Positions 27,792 through 37,644 of a DNA stretch of 37,956 bases are shown in pieces. Source of the DNA: Rhodocyclaceae bacterium (GTDB taxonomy: Bacteria > Pseudomonadota > Gammaproteobacteria > Burkholderiales > Rhodocyclaceae). Each line of letters starts with the position of its first letter. Within the stretch, counting starts at the first letter, position 1. The notes under the pieces were generated by a model. That model saw only the letters and a list, made by a program, of their open reading frames with translations, was not told the origin of the DNA and did not search any database. The stretch is from positions 1 to 37,956 of the forward strand of contig JAUXOM010000073.1 of NCBI GenBank assembly GCA_030682175.1, given 5' to 3'. The position numbers were made by a program, and so were the translations under genes.

Positions 27792-29069
27792 ATGACCCGC
27801 AATGAAGACCTGTTTGCCCGCGCCCAGAAAACCATTCCCGGCGGAGTGAATTCGCCCGTGCGTGCCTTCCGCTCGGTGGGCGGCGCGCCGCGCTTCTTCA
27901 CCCGTGGCGCGGGCGCGCATGTCTGGGATGCCGACGGCAAGCGTTATATCGACTACGTGGGTTCCTGGGGTCCGCTGATTCTCGGCCACGCCGATCCCGA
28001 CACGGTGCGCGCCGTGCAAGCAGCCGCGGCCAACGGCTTGTCGTTTGGCGCGCCGACAGAAGGCGAGATCGAGCTGGCCGAATTGCTGGTCGAGCGCGTG
28101 CCCAGCATGGCGCTGGTGCGGCTGGTCTCCTCGGGCACCGAGGCCACCATGAGCGCGATTCGCCTGGCGCGCGGCTTTACCGGGCGCGACATGCTGGTCA
28201 AGTTCGAGGGCTGCTATCACGGCCACGCCGACAGCCTGCTGGTCAAGGCCGGTTCCGGCATGCTCACCTTCGGCAACCCATCTTCCTCAGGCGTGCCGGC
28301 CGATCTGGCACAGCACACGCTGGTGCTCGACTACAACGACGCACAGCAATTGCGCGACGCCTTCGCCAAACATGGCGACAAGATCGCCTGCGTCATCGTC
28401 GAACCGGTGGCCGGCAACATGAACCTGATCGCGCCAAAACCGGAATTTCTCAAGGCGATGCGCGAACTGTGCACGCAATACGGCGCGGTACTGATCTTCG
28501 ACGAGGTGATGACCGGCTTCCGCGTCGGGCCCGGCTCCGCCCAGGGTTTGTATGGCATCACGCCCGACCTGTCGACCTTCGGCAAGGTGGTTGGCGGCGG
28601 CATGCCGCTGGGCGCTTTCGGCGGCCGGCGCGACATCATGGAAAAGATCGCGCCGCTCGGCCCGGTCTATCAGGCCGGCACATTGTCCGGCAACCCGCTG
28701 TCGGTCGCGGCAGGGCTGACCACGCTGAAGAAAATCGCCGCACCGGGTTTTTATGAAGCGCTCACCGCCCGCACCAGTGCACTGGTGAATGGCCTCGCGG
28801 CGGCGGCCAAGGCGCGCGGCGTCAAATTCAGCGCCCAGTCGGTCGGTGGCATGTTCGGCGTCTATTTCGCCGCCACGCCGCCGACCTCGTATGCCGAAGT
28901 GATGGCCAGCGACAAGGATGCCTTCAACCGCTTCTTCCATGCCATGCTCGAAGCCGGTGTCTATCTCGCGCCCTCGGCCTTCGAAGCCGGCTTCGTCTCG
29001 GCGGCGCATACCGACGCCGACATCGCGGCGACGCTGGCCGCGGCCGACACGATTTTCCGCCAGGGGTAA
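27792..29069 (+). CDS. hemL: Glutamate-1-semialdehyde 2,1-aminomutase HemL
   Basis: A 425-residue PLP enzyme that makes 5-aminolevulinate for heme, siroheme and cobalamin. Seen: [16 protein letters not shown] at the N-terminus, [47 protein letters not shown] and the PLP-lysine in [17 protein letters not shown] (Lys265, the same number as in E. coli). Normal length. A clear AGGAG stands 9 bases before the ATG. sugE follows after 5 bases, so the two may share a transcript although their functions are unrelated. Its product feeds cobalamin, the cofactor of the metH enzyme upstream. Confidence 0.97.
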   Translation: MTRNEDLFARAQKTIPGGVNSPVRAFRSVGGAPRFFTRGAGAHVWDADGKRYIDYVGSWGPLILGHADPDTVRAVQAAAANGLSFGAPTEGEIELAELLVERVPSMALVRLVSSGTEATMSAIRLARGFTGRDMLVKFEGCYHGHADSLLVKAGSGMLTFGNPSSSGVPADLAQHTLVLDYNDAQQLRDAFAKHGDKIACVIVEPVAGNMNLIAPKPEFLKAMRELCTQYGAVLIFDEVMTGFRVGPGSAQGLYGITPDLSTFGKVVGGGMPLGAFGGRRDIMEKIAPLGPVYQAGTLSGNPLSVAAGLTTLKKIAAPGFYEALTARTSALVNGLAAAAKARGVKFSAQSVGGMFGVYFAATPPTSYAEVMASDKDAFNRFFHAMLEAGVYLAPSAFEAGFVSAAHTDADIAATLAAADTIFRQG

Positions 29070-29074
29070 GTGCG

Positions 29075-29410
29075 TTGACGCTCTCTCCTGCCGCCGCCTG
29101 GGGCATCCTGCTCGTCGCCGGCCTGTGCGAGATCGGCTGGGCCATCGGCCTCAAATACACCGAAGGCTTTTCGCGACTGGTCCCCAGCCTCTGGACGCTG
29201 GCGGCGATGGCGCTCTCGGTGGTGTTGCTGGGTTGGTCGCTGAAAACCCTGCCGGTCGGCACCGCCTACGCCGTGTGGACCGGCATCGGCGCGGTCGGCA
29301 CGGCGCTGCTCGGCATGCTGCTGTTCAACGAGTCGCGCGAAGTGGCGCGACTGGTGTGCATCGGTCTGATCGTCGCCGGCATCCTCGGCCTGAAGCTGGT
29401 GTCAGAATAG
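29075..29410 (+). CDS. sugE: SugE/Gdx-type small multidrug resistance exporter
   Basis: A 111-residue inner-membrane protein with four transmembrane helices. The essential glutamate lies in helix 1 ([24 protein letters not shown]), and the [12 protein letters not shown] pattern is that of the SugE/Gdx branch, whose characterised members export guanidinium, not of EmrE. The start appears to be TTG at 29075 (TTGACGCTCTCT) with GGGGTAAG before it, only 5 bases after hemL. No guanidine riboswitch could fit in that space. Confidence 0.88.
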   Translation: MTLSPAAAWGILLVAGLCEIGWAIGLKYTEGFSRLVPSLWTLAAMALSVVLLGWSLKTLPVGTAYAVWTGIGAVGTALLGMLLFNESREVARLVCIGLIVAGILGLKLVSE

Positions 29411-29417
29411 GCCGCAC

Positions 29418-29449
29418 TCACCTCCCGCGCAGGGAGGCCGGGAGGGGCG
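29418..29449 (+). repeat. Hairpin tail of repeat B, solitary copy
   Basis: TCACCTCCCGCGCAGGGAGG continuing CCGGGAGGGGCG. It matches the tails at 11229-11266 and 16524-16558 and forms a CCTCCC/GGGAGG stem. It lies just after the sugE stop and could stop transcription before the export operon. Confidence 0.6.
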
Positions 29450-29485
29450 AGACTACAATATGCCGACATTCACCGGACCTGCGTC

Positions 29486-30640
29486 ATGACACCTCTATTG
29501 CGCCGCCTCATCATTGCTGTTGTCATCCTCGCCGCGCTGGTCGCGGCCGGCTGGTGGCTGACCCGTCCCAAGCCCATCCCGGTGCGCCTGCACGAGGTCG
29601 CCACGGGCCGCGTCGAGGCAACGCTGGCGAATACCCGCGCCGGCACGGTCGAAGCCTGCCAGCGCACCAAACTGTCGACGATCATGGGTGGGCGCATCGA
29701 ATATCTGGGCGTCAAGGAAGGCGACCGCGTCAAGAAGGGCCAGCTGCTGCTCAAACTATGGAACGACGACCAGCAGGCGCAGCAGGATCTCGCCGCCAGC
29801 CAGATCGAAGTTTCCAGGCGACGCGTCGTCGAAGCCTGCACCGTGGCCGCCAGCGCGCAGCGTGAAGCCCAGCGTAGCGCCGACCTGCGTAAGCGCGGCT
29901 TCATTTCCGAATCGGCGGAAGACACGACTCGCACCAATGCCCAGGCCAAACAGGCCGCCTGCGAAACCGCCAAGGCCGACGTGCTCCAGTCGCAGGCGCG
30001 CCTTGCCGCCGCGCGCATCGAACCGCGGCGCATCACGCTCATCGCCCCCTTTGACGGCACGATAGCGAAGATCGTCGGCGAAGTCGGCGAGTATTCGACG
30101 CCTTCGCCGCCCGGTGTGCCGACACCGCCGGCCATCGACCTGATCGACGACAGCTGCCTGTATGTCAAGGCGCCGATGGACGAGGTGGATGCACCGAAAA
30201 TCCATCCCGGCCAGAGCGTGCGCATCCGCCTCGATGCCTATCCCCAGCAGGACTTTGCGGGCAAGGTGCGGCGCGTCGCGCCCTTTGTCACGGCGGTCGA
30301 AAAACAGGCACGCACGGTGGATGTCGAAGTCGATTTTGTCTCCCCCGAAAAAAGCGCCGGCCTGCTGGTGGGCTATAGCGCCGACGTCGAAATCCTGCTG
30401 GAAGAACGCCCCGCCGTGCTGCGCATTCCGACGGCCACCCTGCAGGAAGGCCGTCGCGTCCTGGTCTTTGCCGCCGGCAAACTGGAGGCGCGCCAGATCA
30501 GGACGGGGCTCGCCAACTGGGAATTCACCGAGGTGCTGGAAGGCTTGACGGCCGGCGAACGCATTGTCCTCTCGCTGGAGAAGGAAGGCGTCAAGCCCGG
30601 TGCCCACGCGGTGGAAGAAGTCGCGGCTGGCGTGAAATGA
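29486..30640 (+). CDS. MacA/HlyD-family periplasmic adaptor
   Basis: A 384-residue membrane-fusion protein. One N-terminal membrane anchor (about residues 7-27, LIIAVVILAALVAAGWWL) is followed by a lipoyl half (MGGRIEYLGVKEGDRVKKGQLLLKL), an alpha-helical hairpin (about 88-180), the second lipoyl half (LIAPFDGTIAKIVGEVGEY) and beta-barrel domains. It has a proline-rich insertion (STPSPPGVPTPP, near 210-222). With the downstream ATPase and permeases it forms a MacAB-type system that, in the family, exports macrolides, peptides, siderophores or lipids. The substrate is unknown and no TolC-like gene is present. The Shine-Dalgarno is weak. Confidence 0.88.
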   Translation: MTPLLRRLIIAVVILAALVAAGWWLTRPKPIPVRLHEVATGRVEATLANTRAGTVEACQRTKLSTIMGGRIEYLGVKEGDRVKKGQLLLKLWNDDQQAQQDLAASQIEVSRRRVVEACTVAASAQREAQRSADLRKRGFISESAEDTTRTNAQAKQAACETAKADVLQSQARLAAARIEPRRITLIAPFDGTIAKIVGEVGEYSTPSPPGVPTPPAIDLIDDSCLYVKAPMDEVDAPKIHPGQSVRIRLDAYPQQDFAGKVRRVAPFVTAVEKQARTVDVEVDFVSPEKSAGLLVGYSADVEILLEERPAVLRIPTATLQEGRRVLVFAAGKLEARQIRTGLANWEFTEVLEGLTAGERIVLSLEKEGVKPGAHAVEEVAAGVK

Positions 30641-30668
30641 ACGCCGGGGTTCGCCACGGCTTGAGGAT

Positions 30669-30693
30669 GCGCCGTCCCACCAGCGCCGACTTT
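30669..30693 (-). repeat. Dispersed repeat A, copy 8
   Basis: The complement reads AAAGTCGGCGCTGGTGGGAC and continues GGCGC. It lies in the 87-base gap between the adaptor and ATPase genes. Confidence 0.85.
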
Positions 30694-30727
30694 CAATTTC
30701 AGGATTACGGATTCGCACCGTGGCGCC

Positions 30728-31405
<678 letters not shown>

Positions 31406-31415
31406 AGCCCCCTTC

Positions 31416-31507
31416 CGCTCGCAACATCAGCTCGCTGCCCTCCATGAAATCACCCGAAGCGGTGACCGGGGGGCGCATGTCTTCTTGGGACGGCCCGGCG
31501 AAGACAT
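31416..31507 (+). repeat. Repeat D, copy 2
   Basis: CGCTCGCAACATCAGCTCGC through a TCCATGAAATCACCCGAAGC insert to a 42-base segment (31466-31507) that is identical to 31547-31588. Confidence 0.85.
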
Positions 31508-31513
31508 TGATCC

Positions 31514-31588
31514 CCCCCCACGCTCGCAAAATCAGCTCGCTGCCCCCCGGGGGGCGCATGTCTTCTTGGGACGGCCCGGCGAAGACAT
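31514..31588 (+). repeat. Repeat D, copy 3, containing a permease start codon
   Basis: CCCACGCTCGCAAAATCAGC and a CCCCCCGGGGGG palindrome, then the 42-base identical segment (31547-31588). The segment's last bases, GAAGACAT, supply the AT of the ATG at 31587. Confidence 0.85.
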
Positions 31589-32795
31589 GACGCTGACCGA
31601 CACCCTGCGCTTTGCCACGCGCGCCGCCACCGGCTATCCGCTGCGCACCTTCCTGATGGTGCTGGCGATGAGCATCGGCGTCGCCGCCGTGGTGGTGCTT
31701 ACGGCGCTGGGTGACGGGGCGCGGCGCTATGTGGTGGGCGAGTTCTCCTCGCTCGGCAGCAATCTCGTCATCGTGCTGCCCGGCCGCTCGGAAACCGGCG
31801 GTTTCAATCCGGCTAACGCCATCACCGGCACACCGCGCGATCTCACCGTCGAGGATGCCCGGGCGATTACCCGCGCGCCAGCGGTGTTGCGCACCGCGCC
31901 GATCACCATCGGCACATCGGAGGCCACCTACGGCGGCAAGCTGCGCGATGTCACCGTTCTTGGCGCCACCGCCGACTATCTGAAGCTGCGCCACATGGAA
32001 CTGGCGCAAGGACGCTTTTTTTCCGACGAGGAAGGCGGTAGCACCACGGCGGTCGCCGTTATCGGTACGAAGATTCAGAGCGAACTGTTCGGCGTCGACT
32101 CGGCCATCGGCCGTACCATGCGCATCGGCGACCGGCGCTTTCGCGTCATCGGCGTGCTCGCCCAGACCGGCCAGGGACTGGGCATGAATGCCGACGAGGT
32201 AGTGATTCTGCCGGTAGCCACCGCGCAGGCGATGTTCAACACCAATACCCTGTTCCGCATTCTCGTCGAAGCGAAGAGCCGTGCCGCAATCGAACCGGCG
32301 CGTATACAAACGCTGGAGATCCTCAAAACGCGTCACGACGGCGAAGAGGATGTGACGGTCATCACCCAGGATGCCGTGCTCGCCACCTTCGACCGCATCC
32401 TCGGCACACTCACGTATGGCGTCGCCGGCATCGCCGCCATCAGCCTCGCCGTCGCCGGCATTCTCGTCATGAACGTGATGCTGGTGGCGGTAGCCCAGCG
32501 CACCGGCGAAATCGGCTTGCTCAAGGCGCTCGGCGCGCCGGGCGCCGCCATCCGCAACGCCTTTCTTGCCGAAGCGGCGTTGCTGTCCGCCACCGGCGCG
32601 TGCCTGGGTTACGCGCTCGGCCAGGCCGGCGCTTTTGCGCTGCGTACGGCGCTCCCCGCCTTGCCGGCCTATCCACCCGACTGGGCCGTGGCGGCGGCGC
32701 TCGCCACCGCCCTGATTACCGGCCTGCTGTTCGGCGTGATGCCCGCGCGCCAGGCGGCGCGGCTCGATCCCGTGCAGGCGCTGGCGAAACGCTGA
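31587..32795 (+). CDS. MacB/FtsX-type ABC permease, first of two
   Basis: A 402-residue inner-membrane protein. Transmembrane helix 1 lies near residues 22-43 (FLMVLAMSIGVAAVVVLTAL), followed by a large periplasmic MacB_PCD domain (about 45-275) and three C-terminal helices. The FtsX-core motif RTGEIGLLKALGAPGAAIRNAFLAEA and the ending MPARQAARLDPVQAL are typical. The ATPase is a separate gene. The start ATG lies inside repeat D with no recognisable Shine-Dalgarno; the open frame upstream reads through the repeats and is not protein-like. Its TGA overlaps the next ATG (TGATG). Confidence 0.9.
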   Translation: MTLTDTLRFATRAATGYPLRTFLMVLAMSIGVAAVVVLTALGDGARRYVVGEFSSLGSNLVIVLPGRSETGGFNPANAITGTPRDLTVEDARAITRAPAVLRTAPITIGTSEATYGGKLRDVTVLGATADYLKLRHMELAQGRFFSDEEGGSTTAVAVIGTKIQSELFGVDSAIGRTMRIGDRRFRVIGVLAQTGQGLGMNADEVVILPVATAQAMFNTNTLFRILVEAKSRAAIEPARIQTLEILKTRHDGEEDVTVITQDAVLATFDRILGTLTYGVAGIAAISLAVAGILVMNVMLVAVAQRTGEIGLLKALGAPGAAIRNAFLAEAALLSATGACLGYALGQAGAFALRTALPALPAYPPDWAVAAALATALITGLLFGVMPARQAARLDPVQALAKR

Positions 32796-33994
32796 TGCTC
32801 ATCAGCGATCTCGTCACCCTGTCCACGCGCGCCCTGACGGCGCACCGGCTGCGCAGTTTTCTGACATTGCTGGGCATCGCCGTCGGCATTGCGGCGGTGA
32901 TTTTGCTCACCAGCATCGGCGAGGGCGTGCATCGTTTCGTGCTGGCCGAATTCACCCAGTTCGGCACCAACGTCATCGAGATCGCACCCGGCAATACCAA
33001 GGCGAGCGGCGGGCCGGGCGGACTGAATACCACCGTGCGACTGCTGACGCTCGACGATGCCCGCGCGCTGGAACGCGTGCCCGGCGTGCGCGCCGTGTCA
33101 CCGATCGTCTGGGGCAATTCGGAGGTCGCGGCGAATGGTCGCCTGCGGCGCACCACCGTACAAGGTGCCGGCCCGGCCATGCTCGAGATCACCAAAATGA
33201 CCGTGCTGAGCGGCAGCTTCCTGCCGGACGAGGCCTTCGAGCATGCGCGCCCGCTCGCCGTACTCGGGCCGAAGCTGAAACAGGAGTTGTTCGGCAGCGA
33301 ACCGGCACTTGGCCAGCGCCTGCGCATCGGCGGCATGCAGTTCCGCATCGTCGGCGTGATGGCGCCGAAGGGCCAGTTCCTGGGCATGGACCTCGACGAC
33401 ACGGTATTCATCCCGACGGCCCGCGCTCTCGAGCTTTATAACAGGGATGGCCTGATGCGCATCAACCTCACCTACCGCGCAGGACTCAAGTCCGGCGACG
33501 TGGCGGCGTCCATAAAGTCGGCGCTGGCGGAACGGCACGGTCGCGAGGATTTCACCCTCACCACGCAGGAAGACATGCTGCGCACCCTGTCGAACATCCT
33601 CAACGTGCTGACGGCGGCCGTCGGCGCGCTGGGCGGTATTTCGCTGCTGGTCGGCGGGGTTGGCATCGTCACCATCATGACCATCGCCGTCACCGAGCGC
33701 ACCAACGAAATCGGCCTGCTGAAGGCGCTCGGTGCGCAGGAGCGCACCATCCTCGGCATCTTTCTCGGCGAAGCCGTGGCGCTGTCGGCCATTGGCGGCG
33801 TGTTTGGCCTGATCCTCGGCATCGGCCTGGCGCAACTGCTGCATCTGGTCGTGCCGGCCCTGCCGGTCGAGACACCACTGAGTTTTGTCATCCTCGCCGA
33901 GTTGATCGCCATCTTCATCGGCCTGCTCGCGGGAGTGCTGCCGGCGCGGCGTGCTGCGCGGCTCGACCCGGTCGCGGCGCTGCGCGCGGAGTGA
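32795..33994 (+). CDS. MacB/FtsX-type ABC permease, second of two
   Basis: A 399-residue paralogue of the preceding permease with the same layout: helix 1 (about 20-42, FLTLLGIAVGIAAVILLTSIGEG), a periplasmic MacB_PCD domain and three C-terminal helices. The core motif is AVTERTNEIGLLKALGAQERTILGIFLGEA and the end is LPARRAARLDPVAAL. It starts at 32795 with a one-base overlap (TGATG), so it is coupled to the first. The two may form a heterodimer served by one ATPase dimer. Residues near 241-248 (IKSALAER) are encoded by a repeat A-like sequence. Confidence 0.9.
   Translation: MLISDLVTLSTRALTAHRLRSFLTLLGIAVGIAAVILLTSIGEGVHRFVLAEFTQFGTNVIEIAPGNTKASGGPGGLNTTVRLLTLDDARALERVPGVRAVSPIVWGNSEVAANGRLRRTTVQGAGPAMLEITKMTVLSGSFLPDEAFEHARPLAVLGPKLKQELFGSEPALGQRLRIGGMQFRIVGVMAPKGQFLGMDLDDTVFIPTARALELYNRDGLMRINLTYRAGLKSGDVAASIKSALAERHGREDFTLTTQEDMLRTLSNILNVLTAAVGALGGISLLVGGVGIVTIMTIAVTERTNEIGLLKALGAQERTILGIFLGEAVALSAIGGVFGLILGIGLAQLLHLVVPALPVETPLSFVILAELIAIFIGLLAGVLPARRAARLDPVAALRAE
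33514..33538 (+). repeat. Dispersed repeat A, copy 9, inside a permease gene
   Basis: AAAGTCGGCGCTGGCGGAAC continuing GGCAC. It differs at only two or three positions from the intergenic consensus, and is read in frame as part of the periplasmic domain of the second permease. Confidence 0.65.
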
Positions 33995-34026
33995 AACGAT
34001 ATTCGGCGCCGGGCCGACTCAAGCCG

Positions 34027-34117
34027 ACGCCCCCCGTCACCGCTTCGGGTGATTTCATGGGGGGCAGCGAGCCGGGTTTGCGAGCGTGGGGGGCGAACAA
34101 AGTCGGCGCCGGGCCAG
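34027..34117 (-). repeat. Repeat D, copy 4, beside a repeat A variant
   Basis: The complement of 34027-34094 has the blocks CACGCTCGCAAACCCGGCTC, GCTGCCCCCCATGAAATCAC and CCGAAGCGGTGACGGGGGGC, as in 31416-31475. A shortened repeat A (AAAGTCGGCGCC, plus strand) follows at 34099-34110. The block lies between the convergent permease and 136-residue genes and carries no gene. Confidence 0.7.
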
Positions 34118-34155
34118 CCGGGCGCCGCGTCACCGCGTCATATCGTCAAGAGCGA

Positions 34156-34566
34156 TTACGCAGTGGCTTCGCCTTCCTCGGGCTCGGGGTCGCCCTGCCA
34201 CAGCATCTCGTAGCCGAGTTCGCGTGATTCGGTGCACATCTTGGCCAGCGCCGAGAATTTCTCGTTGAACGCCGTGTCGGCATGGCTTTTCTCGTGCTCC
34301 TCGAAGGAGTTCCAGAAGGTGACGATGGCGATATGGTCTTCCGTAGCGCCGGTGGCGCCGACCGAGCCCTCTTCCGAGACGAAGCCGGCGAACTTATAGA
34401 CCTGGCCGGCGATGAAGCCGCCTTTTTTGCCGCCGTAGGTGTTCTTGACGACGTTGCACATCTCGCCCAAGGCCATCTCGACCTCTTCGAGCGTGACGCC
34501 CGGCTTGAGCTTGACCTCGTTGAACATCATCTTGCAACCAAAGGGAATACTGACGGGATGAAACAT
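34156..34566 (-). CDS. Unrecognised 136-residue protein divergent from soeA
   Basis: I do not recognise this protein with certainty. It is soluble, starts MFHPVSIPFGCKMMFNEVKL and has an alternating strand/helix pattern with IAIVTFWNSFEEHEKSHADTAF, reminiscent of small dimeric alpha-beta barrel proteins (antibiotic-biosynthesis-monooxygenase or EthD-like), but no catalytic motif is evident. Cysteines occur at Cys11, in EMCNVV and in KMCTES. The tail is acidic (DPEPEEGEA). A good AAAGGAC precedes the ATG. It is divergent from soeA across 183 bases, so the two may be co-regulated. Confidence 0.8.
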   Translation of the reverse strand: MFHPVSIPFGCKMMFNEVKLKPGVTLEEVEMALGEMCNVVKNTYGGKKGGFIAGQVYKFAGFVSEEGSVGATGATEDHIAIVTFWNSFEEHEKSHADTAFNEKFSALAKMCTESRELGYEMLWQGDPEPEEGEATA

Positions 34567-34749
34567 GGGGCGTCCTTTCTTATGAGTGTATTGAGTAATG
34601 TGATAGTGGGGATGGGTTGCGTTATTTCAACTCCGCCATGACATAGGTTTCTGGCGCATCAGCAACGCCAACGATATTCCCGCAAGCTTCGCCGGATTGC
34701 CTGTTCCTGTAGCATCATCATTTCCCAACCTGCCGTCAGTCAGCCACCC
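34567..34749. promoter_or_regulatory. Divergent soeA control region
   Basis: 183 bases between the 136-residue gene and soeA, more AT-rich on the left. It must hold both promoters, but I could not identify convincing boxes, and the soeA ATG has no clear Shine-Dalgarno. Confidence 0.35.
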
Positions 34750-37644
34750 ATGCCAGCTTCCCCCGCTCCCGCTCCGGTCACGGAGATCAAGAACACCACC
34801 TGCTACATGTGCGCCTGCCGTTGCGGCATCCGCGTTCATCTGCGCGATGGGCAGGTGCGCTACATCGATGGCAACCCGAACCATCCGCTCAACAAGGGCG
34901 TGATTTGCGCCAAGGGCAGTTCCGGCATCATGAAGCAATATTCGCCGGCACGCCTGACGCAACCGCTGCGACGCAAGGCCGGTTCCGAGCGTGGCGCCGG
35001 CGAATTCGAGCCGATCAGCTGGGAAGAGACATTCACGATCCTGACCGAGCGCTTGGCCAGGATCCGCGCCACCGATCCGAAAAAGTTCGCGTTGTTTACC
35101 GGTCGCGACCAGATGCAGGCGCTCACCGGTCTGTTCGCCCGCCAGTTCGGCACGCCCAATTACGCGGCGCATGGCGGGCTGTGCTCGGTCAATATGGCGG
35201 CCGGCATGATCTACACCATCGGCGGGTCCTTCTGGGAGTTCGGCGGGCCCGACCTGGATCGCTCCAAGCTGTTCGTGATGATCGGCACCGCCGAGGACCA
35301 TCATTCCAATCCGCTCAAGATAGCCATCAGCAAGTTCAAACGCGACGGTGGCCGCTTCATTTCCATCAACCCGGTGCGCTCGGGTTACTCGGCCATCGCC
35401 GACGAGTGGGTACCCATCCGTCCCGGCACCGACGGCGCGCTGCTGCTGGCGATCATCCACGAAATCATCGCGCTCGGCCTGTATGACCGCGAGTTCCTCG
35501 TCAGGTACTCCAACGCCGGCCAGCTGGTGAATGTCGCCGCTGACAGCGATGAGTTCGGCATGTTCCTGCGCACCGAGGTTCCGGAAGAGGACGCCTGTTA
35601 CGACCCGCAGGATAAATTGTGGTGGGACCGCGCCACCAACAAGCCGGTCGTCACGCACAGCAAGGGCACCGACCCCTTTCTGCGCGGCGAATTCAAGCTC
35701 AAGGACGGTACGCCCGTCAAACCGGCGTTCCAGTTGCTGCAAGAACGCGTCGAGAAATACACGCCGGAATGGGCGGAAGGCGTGACCGGCATTCCCGCCG
35801 CCACCATCCGCCGCCTGGCGCGCGAAATGGGCGTCACCGCCCGCGATCAGAAGATCGAGTTGCCGATCAACTGGACCGATTCCTGGGGCGTCGAGCACGA
35901 CACCGTGACCGGCAATCCCGTGTCCTTCCATGCCATGCGCGGCCTGGCGGCGCATTCCAACGGCTTCCAGTCGATTCGCGCGCTGGCTATTTTGATGTCG
36001 CTGCTCGGCACCATCGACCGTCCGGGCGGCTTCCGCCACAAGGTGCCGTTTCCGCGACCGATTCCGCCCTGCGCCCGCACGCCGAACACGCCGCTGGCCA
36101 TCAAGCCCAATCACCCGCTCGATGGCCTCGCGCTGGGCTGGCCCGCCGATCCCGACGATCTGTTCGTCGATGAGGAAGGCAAACCGGTGCGCATCGACAA
36201 GGGCTTCTCCTGGGAATACCCGCTGTCGGTGCACGGCCTGATGCAAAACGTCATCACCAACGCCTGGCGCGGCGATCCGTATACCATCGACACCCTGCTG
36301 ATCTTCATGTCCAACATGGCATGGAACTCGACCATGAATGCCGTCGAAGTGAGGAAAATGCTCAACGACAAGAATGAGGACGGCGAATACAAAATTCCCT
36401 TCCTCGTCGTCTGCGATGCGTTCCAGTCCGAGATGACGGCCTTCGCCGACCTGATTCTGCCGGATACCACCTATCTCGAACGACACGACGTCATGTCGAT
36501 GCTCGATCGGCCGATTTCGGAATTCGACGGCCCGATGGATGCCGTGCGCATCCCCGTGGTGCCGCCCATGGGCGAGTGCAAGCCGTTCCAGGAAGTGCTG
36601 ATCGAAGTCGGCACGCGCCTCAAGTTGCCGGTGTTCGTGAACAAGGACGGCACGCGCAAGTACCGCGACTACCCTGACTTCATCGTCAATTACGAAACCG
36701 AGCCGGGCTCCGGCATTGGTTTCCTGTCCGGCTGGCGCGGAAAGGGCGGCGAAAAGTTCATGCGCGGCGAACCCAATCCCAACCAGTGGGAGATGTACGC
36801 CAAGAACGACTGCGTTTTTCATTACGAACTGCCCAAGAGCTACCAGTACATGCGCAACTGGAACAAGGGTTATCTGGAATGGTCGCAGCGCAACCGCATC
36901 ACGCGTTACGCCGAGCCGATCCTCATCCACATCTATTCCGAGGTGCTGCAGAAATTCCGCACCGCCGCGCAGGGCAAGGGCCTCACGCGCAAGCCGCCCG
37001 AGCACCTGAAGAAACGCATCGCCACCTATTTCGACCCGCTGCCCTTCTACTACGAGACCCTGGAAGCGCAAGCCACGGACAAGCACAAATACCCCCTGTG
37101 CGCCGTGACGCAGCGGCCGATGGCGATGTACCACTCGTGGGATTCGCAGAACGCCTGGCTGCGCCAGATTCATGCCCACAACTACCTTTACGTCAACACG
37201 CAAACCGCGCGGCTCGCCGGCATCGCTGATGACGACTGGATCTGGGTCGAATCGCAGTGGGGCAAGGTGCGCTGTCAGGCCAAGCATTCGGAAACCGTCG
37301 AGCCGGGCACGGTATGGACCTGGAACGCCATCGGCAAGTCCGCCGGCGCCTGGAACCTGACGCCCGATGCCAACGAATCGCAACGCGGCTTCCTGCTCAA
37401 CCACCTGATTTCCGAGGAACTGCCGGCCAGCGTCGACCAGGCCGGCCCGGGCAGGCTGTCCAACTCCGATCCGATCACCGGCCAGGCCGCCTGGTACGAC
37501 GTGCGCGTGCGCATCTACAAGGCGCAGGACGACGAGCCCGAGCAGACCTGGCCGCAGTTCAAGGCCGTGCCCAGAGCGCCCGGGGTCGAGGTGGCTCCTG
37601 CTCGCTGGCAGGCCTGGTTTGCCGGCAAGGGGGGGCGCAAATGA
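34750..37644 (+). CDS. soeA: SoeA-like molybdopterin sulfite dehydrogenase catalytic subunit
   Basis: A 964-residue member of the DMSO reductase family without a Tat signal, hence cytoplasmic. Seen: the N-terminal [4Fe-4S] site Cys18-x2-Cys21-x3-Cys25-x27-Cys53 (CYMCACRCGI... VICAKGSS); a probable molybdenum-ligand cysteine at residue 145 (HGGLCSVN), which is inference; and guanine-dinucleotide-binding stretches along the chain to the C-terminal domain. Length and the N-terminus KNTTCYMCACRCGIRV fit SoeA of Allochromatium, which oxidises sulfite to sulfate with electrons passed through SoeB and the membrane subunit SoeC to quinone. The start codon of soeB overlaps the stop as ATGA. A related polysulfide or thiosulfate reductase is the alternative. 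Confidence 0.88.
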   Translation: MPASPAPAPVTEIKNTTCYMCACRCGIRVHLRDGQVRYIDGNPNHPLNKGVICAKGSSGIMKQYSPARLTQPLRRKAGSERGAGEFEPISWEETFTILTERLARIRATDPKKFALFTGRDQMQALTGLFARQFGTPNYAAHGGLCSVNMAAGMIYTIGGSFWEFGGPDLDRSKLFVMIGTAEDHHSNPLKIAISKFKRDGGRFISINPVRSGYSAIADEWVPIRPGTDGALLLAIIHEIIALGLYDREFLVRYSNAGQLVNVAADSDEFGMFLRTEVPEEDACYDPQDKLWWDRATNKPVVTHSKGTDPFLRGEFKLKDGTPVKPAFQLLQERVEKYTPEWAEGVTGIPAATIRRLAREMGVTARDQKIELPINWTDSWGVEHDTVTGNPVSFHAMRGLAAHSNGFQSIRALAILMSLLGTIDRPGGFRHKVPFPRPIPPCARTPNTPLAIKPNHPLDGLALGWPADPDDLFVDEEGKPVRIDKGFSWEYPLSVHGLMQNVITNAWRGDPYTIDTLLIFMSNMAWNSTMNAVEVRKMLNDKNEDGEYKIPFLVVCDAFQSEMTAFADLILPDTTYLERHDVMSMLDRPISEFDGPMDAVRIPVVPPMGECKPFQEVLIEVGTRLKLPVFVNKDGTRKYRDYPDFIVNYETEPGSGIGFLSGWRGKGGEKFMRGEPNPNQWEMYAKNDCVFHYELPKSYQYMRNWNKGYLEWSQRNRITRYAEPILIHIYSEVLQKFRTAAQGKGLTRKPPEHLKKRIATYFDPLPFYYETLEAQATDKHKYPLCAVTQRPMAMYHSWDSQNAWLRQIHAHNYLYVNTQTARLAGIADDDWIWVESQWGKVRCQAKHSETVEPGTVWTWNAIGKSAGAWNLTPDANESQRGFLLNHLISEELPASVDQAGPGRLSNSDPITGQAAWYDVRVRIYKAQDDEPEQTWPQFKAVPRAPGVEVAPARWQAWFAGKGGRK

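Noticed and set aside
34627-37404. A 925-codon open frame on the minus strand, antisense to soeA
   Set aside because: Its translation is rich in H, R, G and A with no domain logic, typical of the antisense frame of a GC-rich gene; soeA has clear cofactor motifs.
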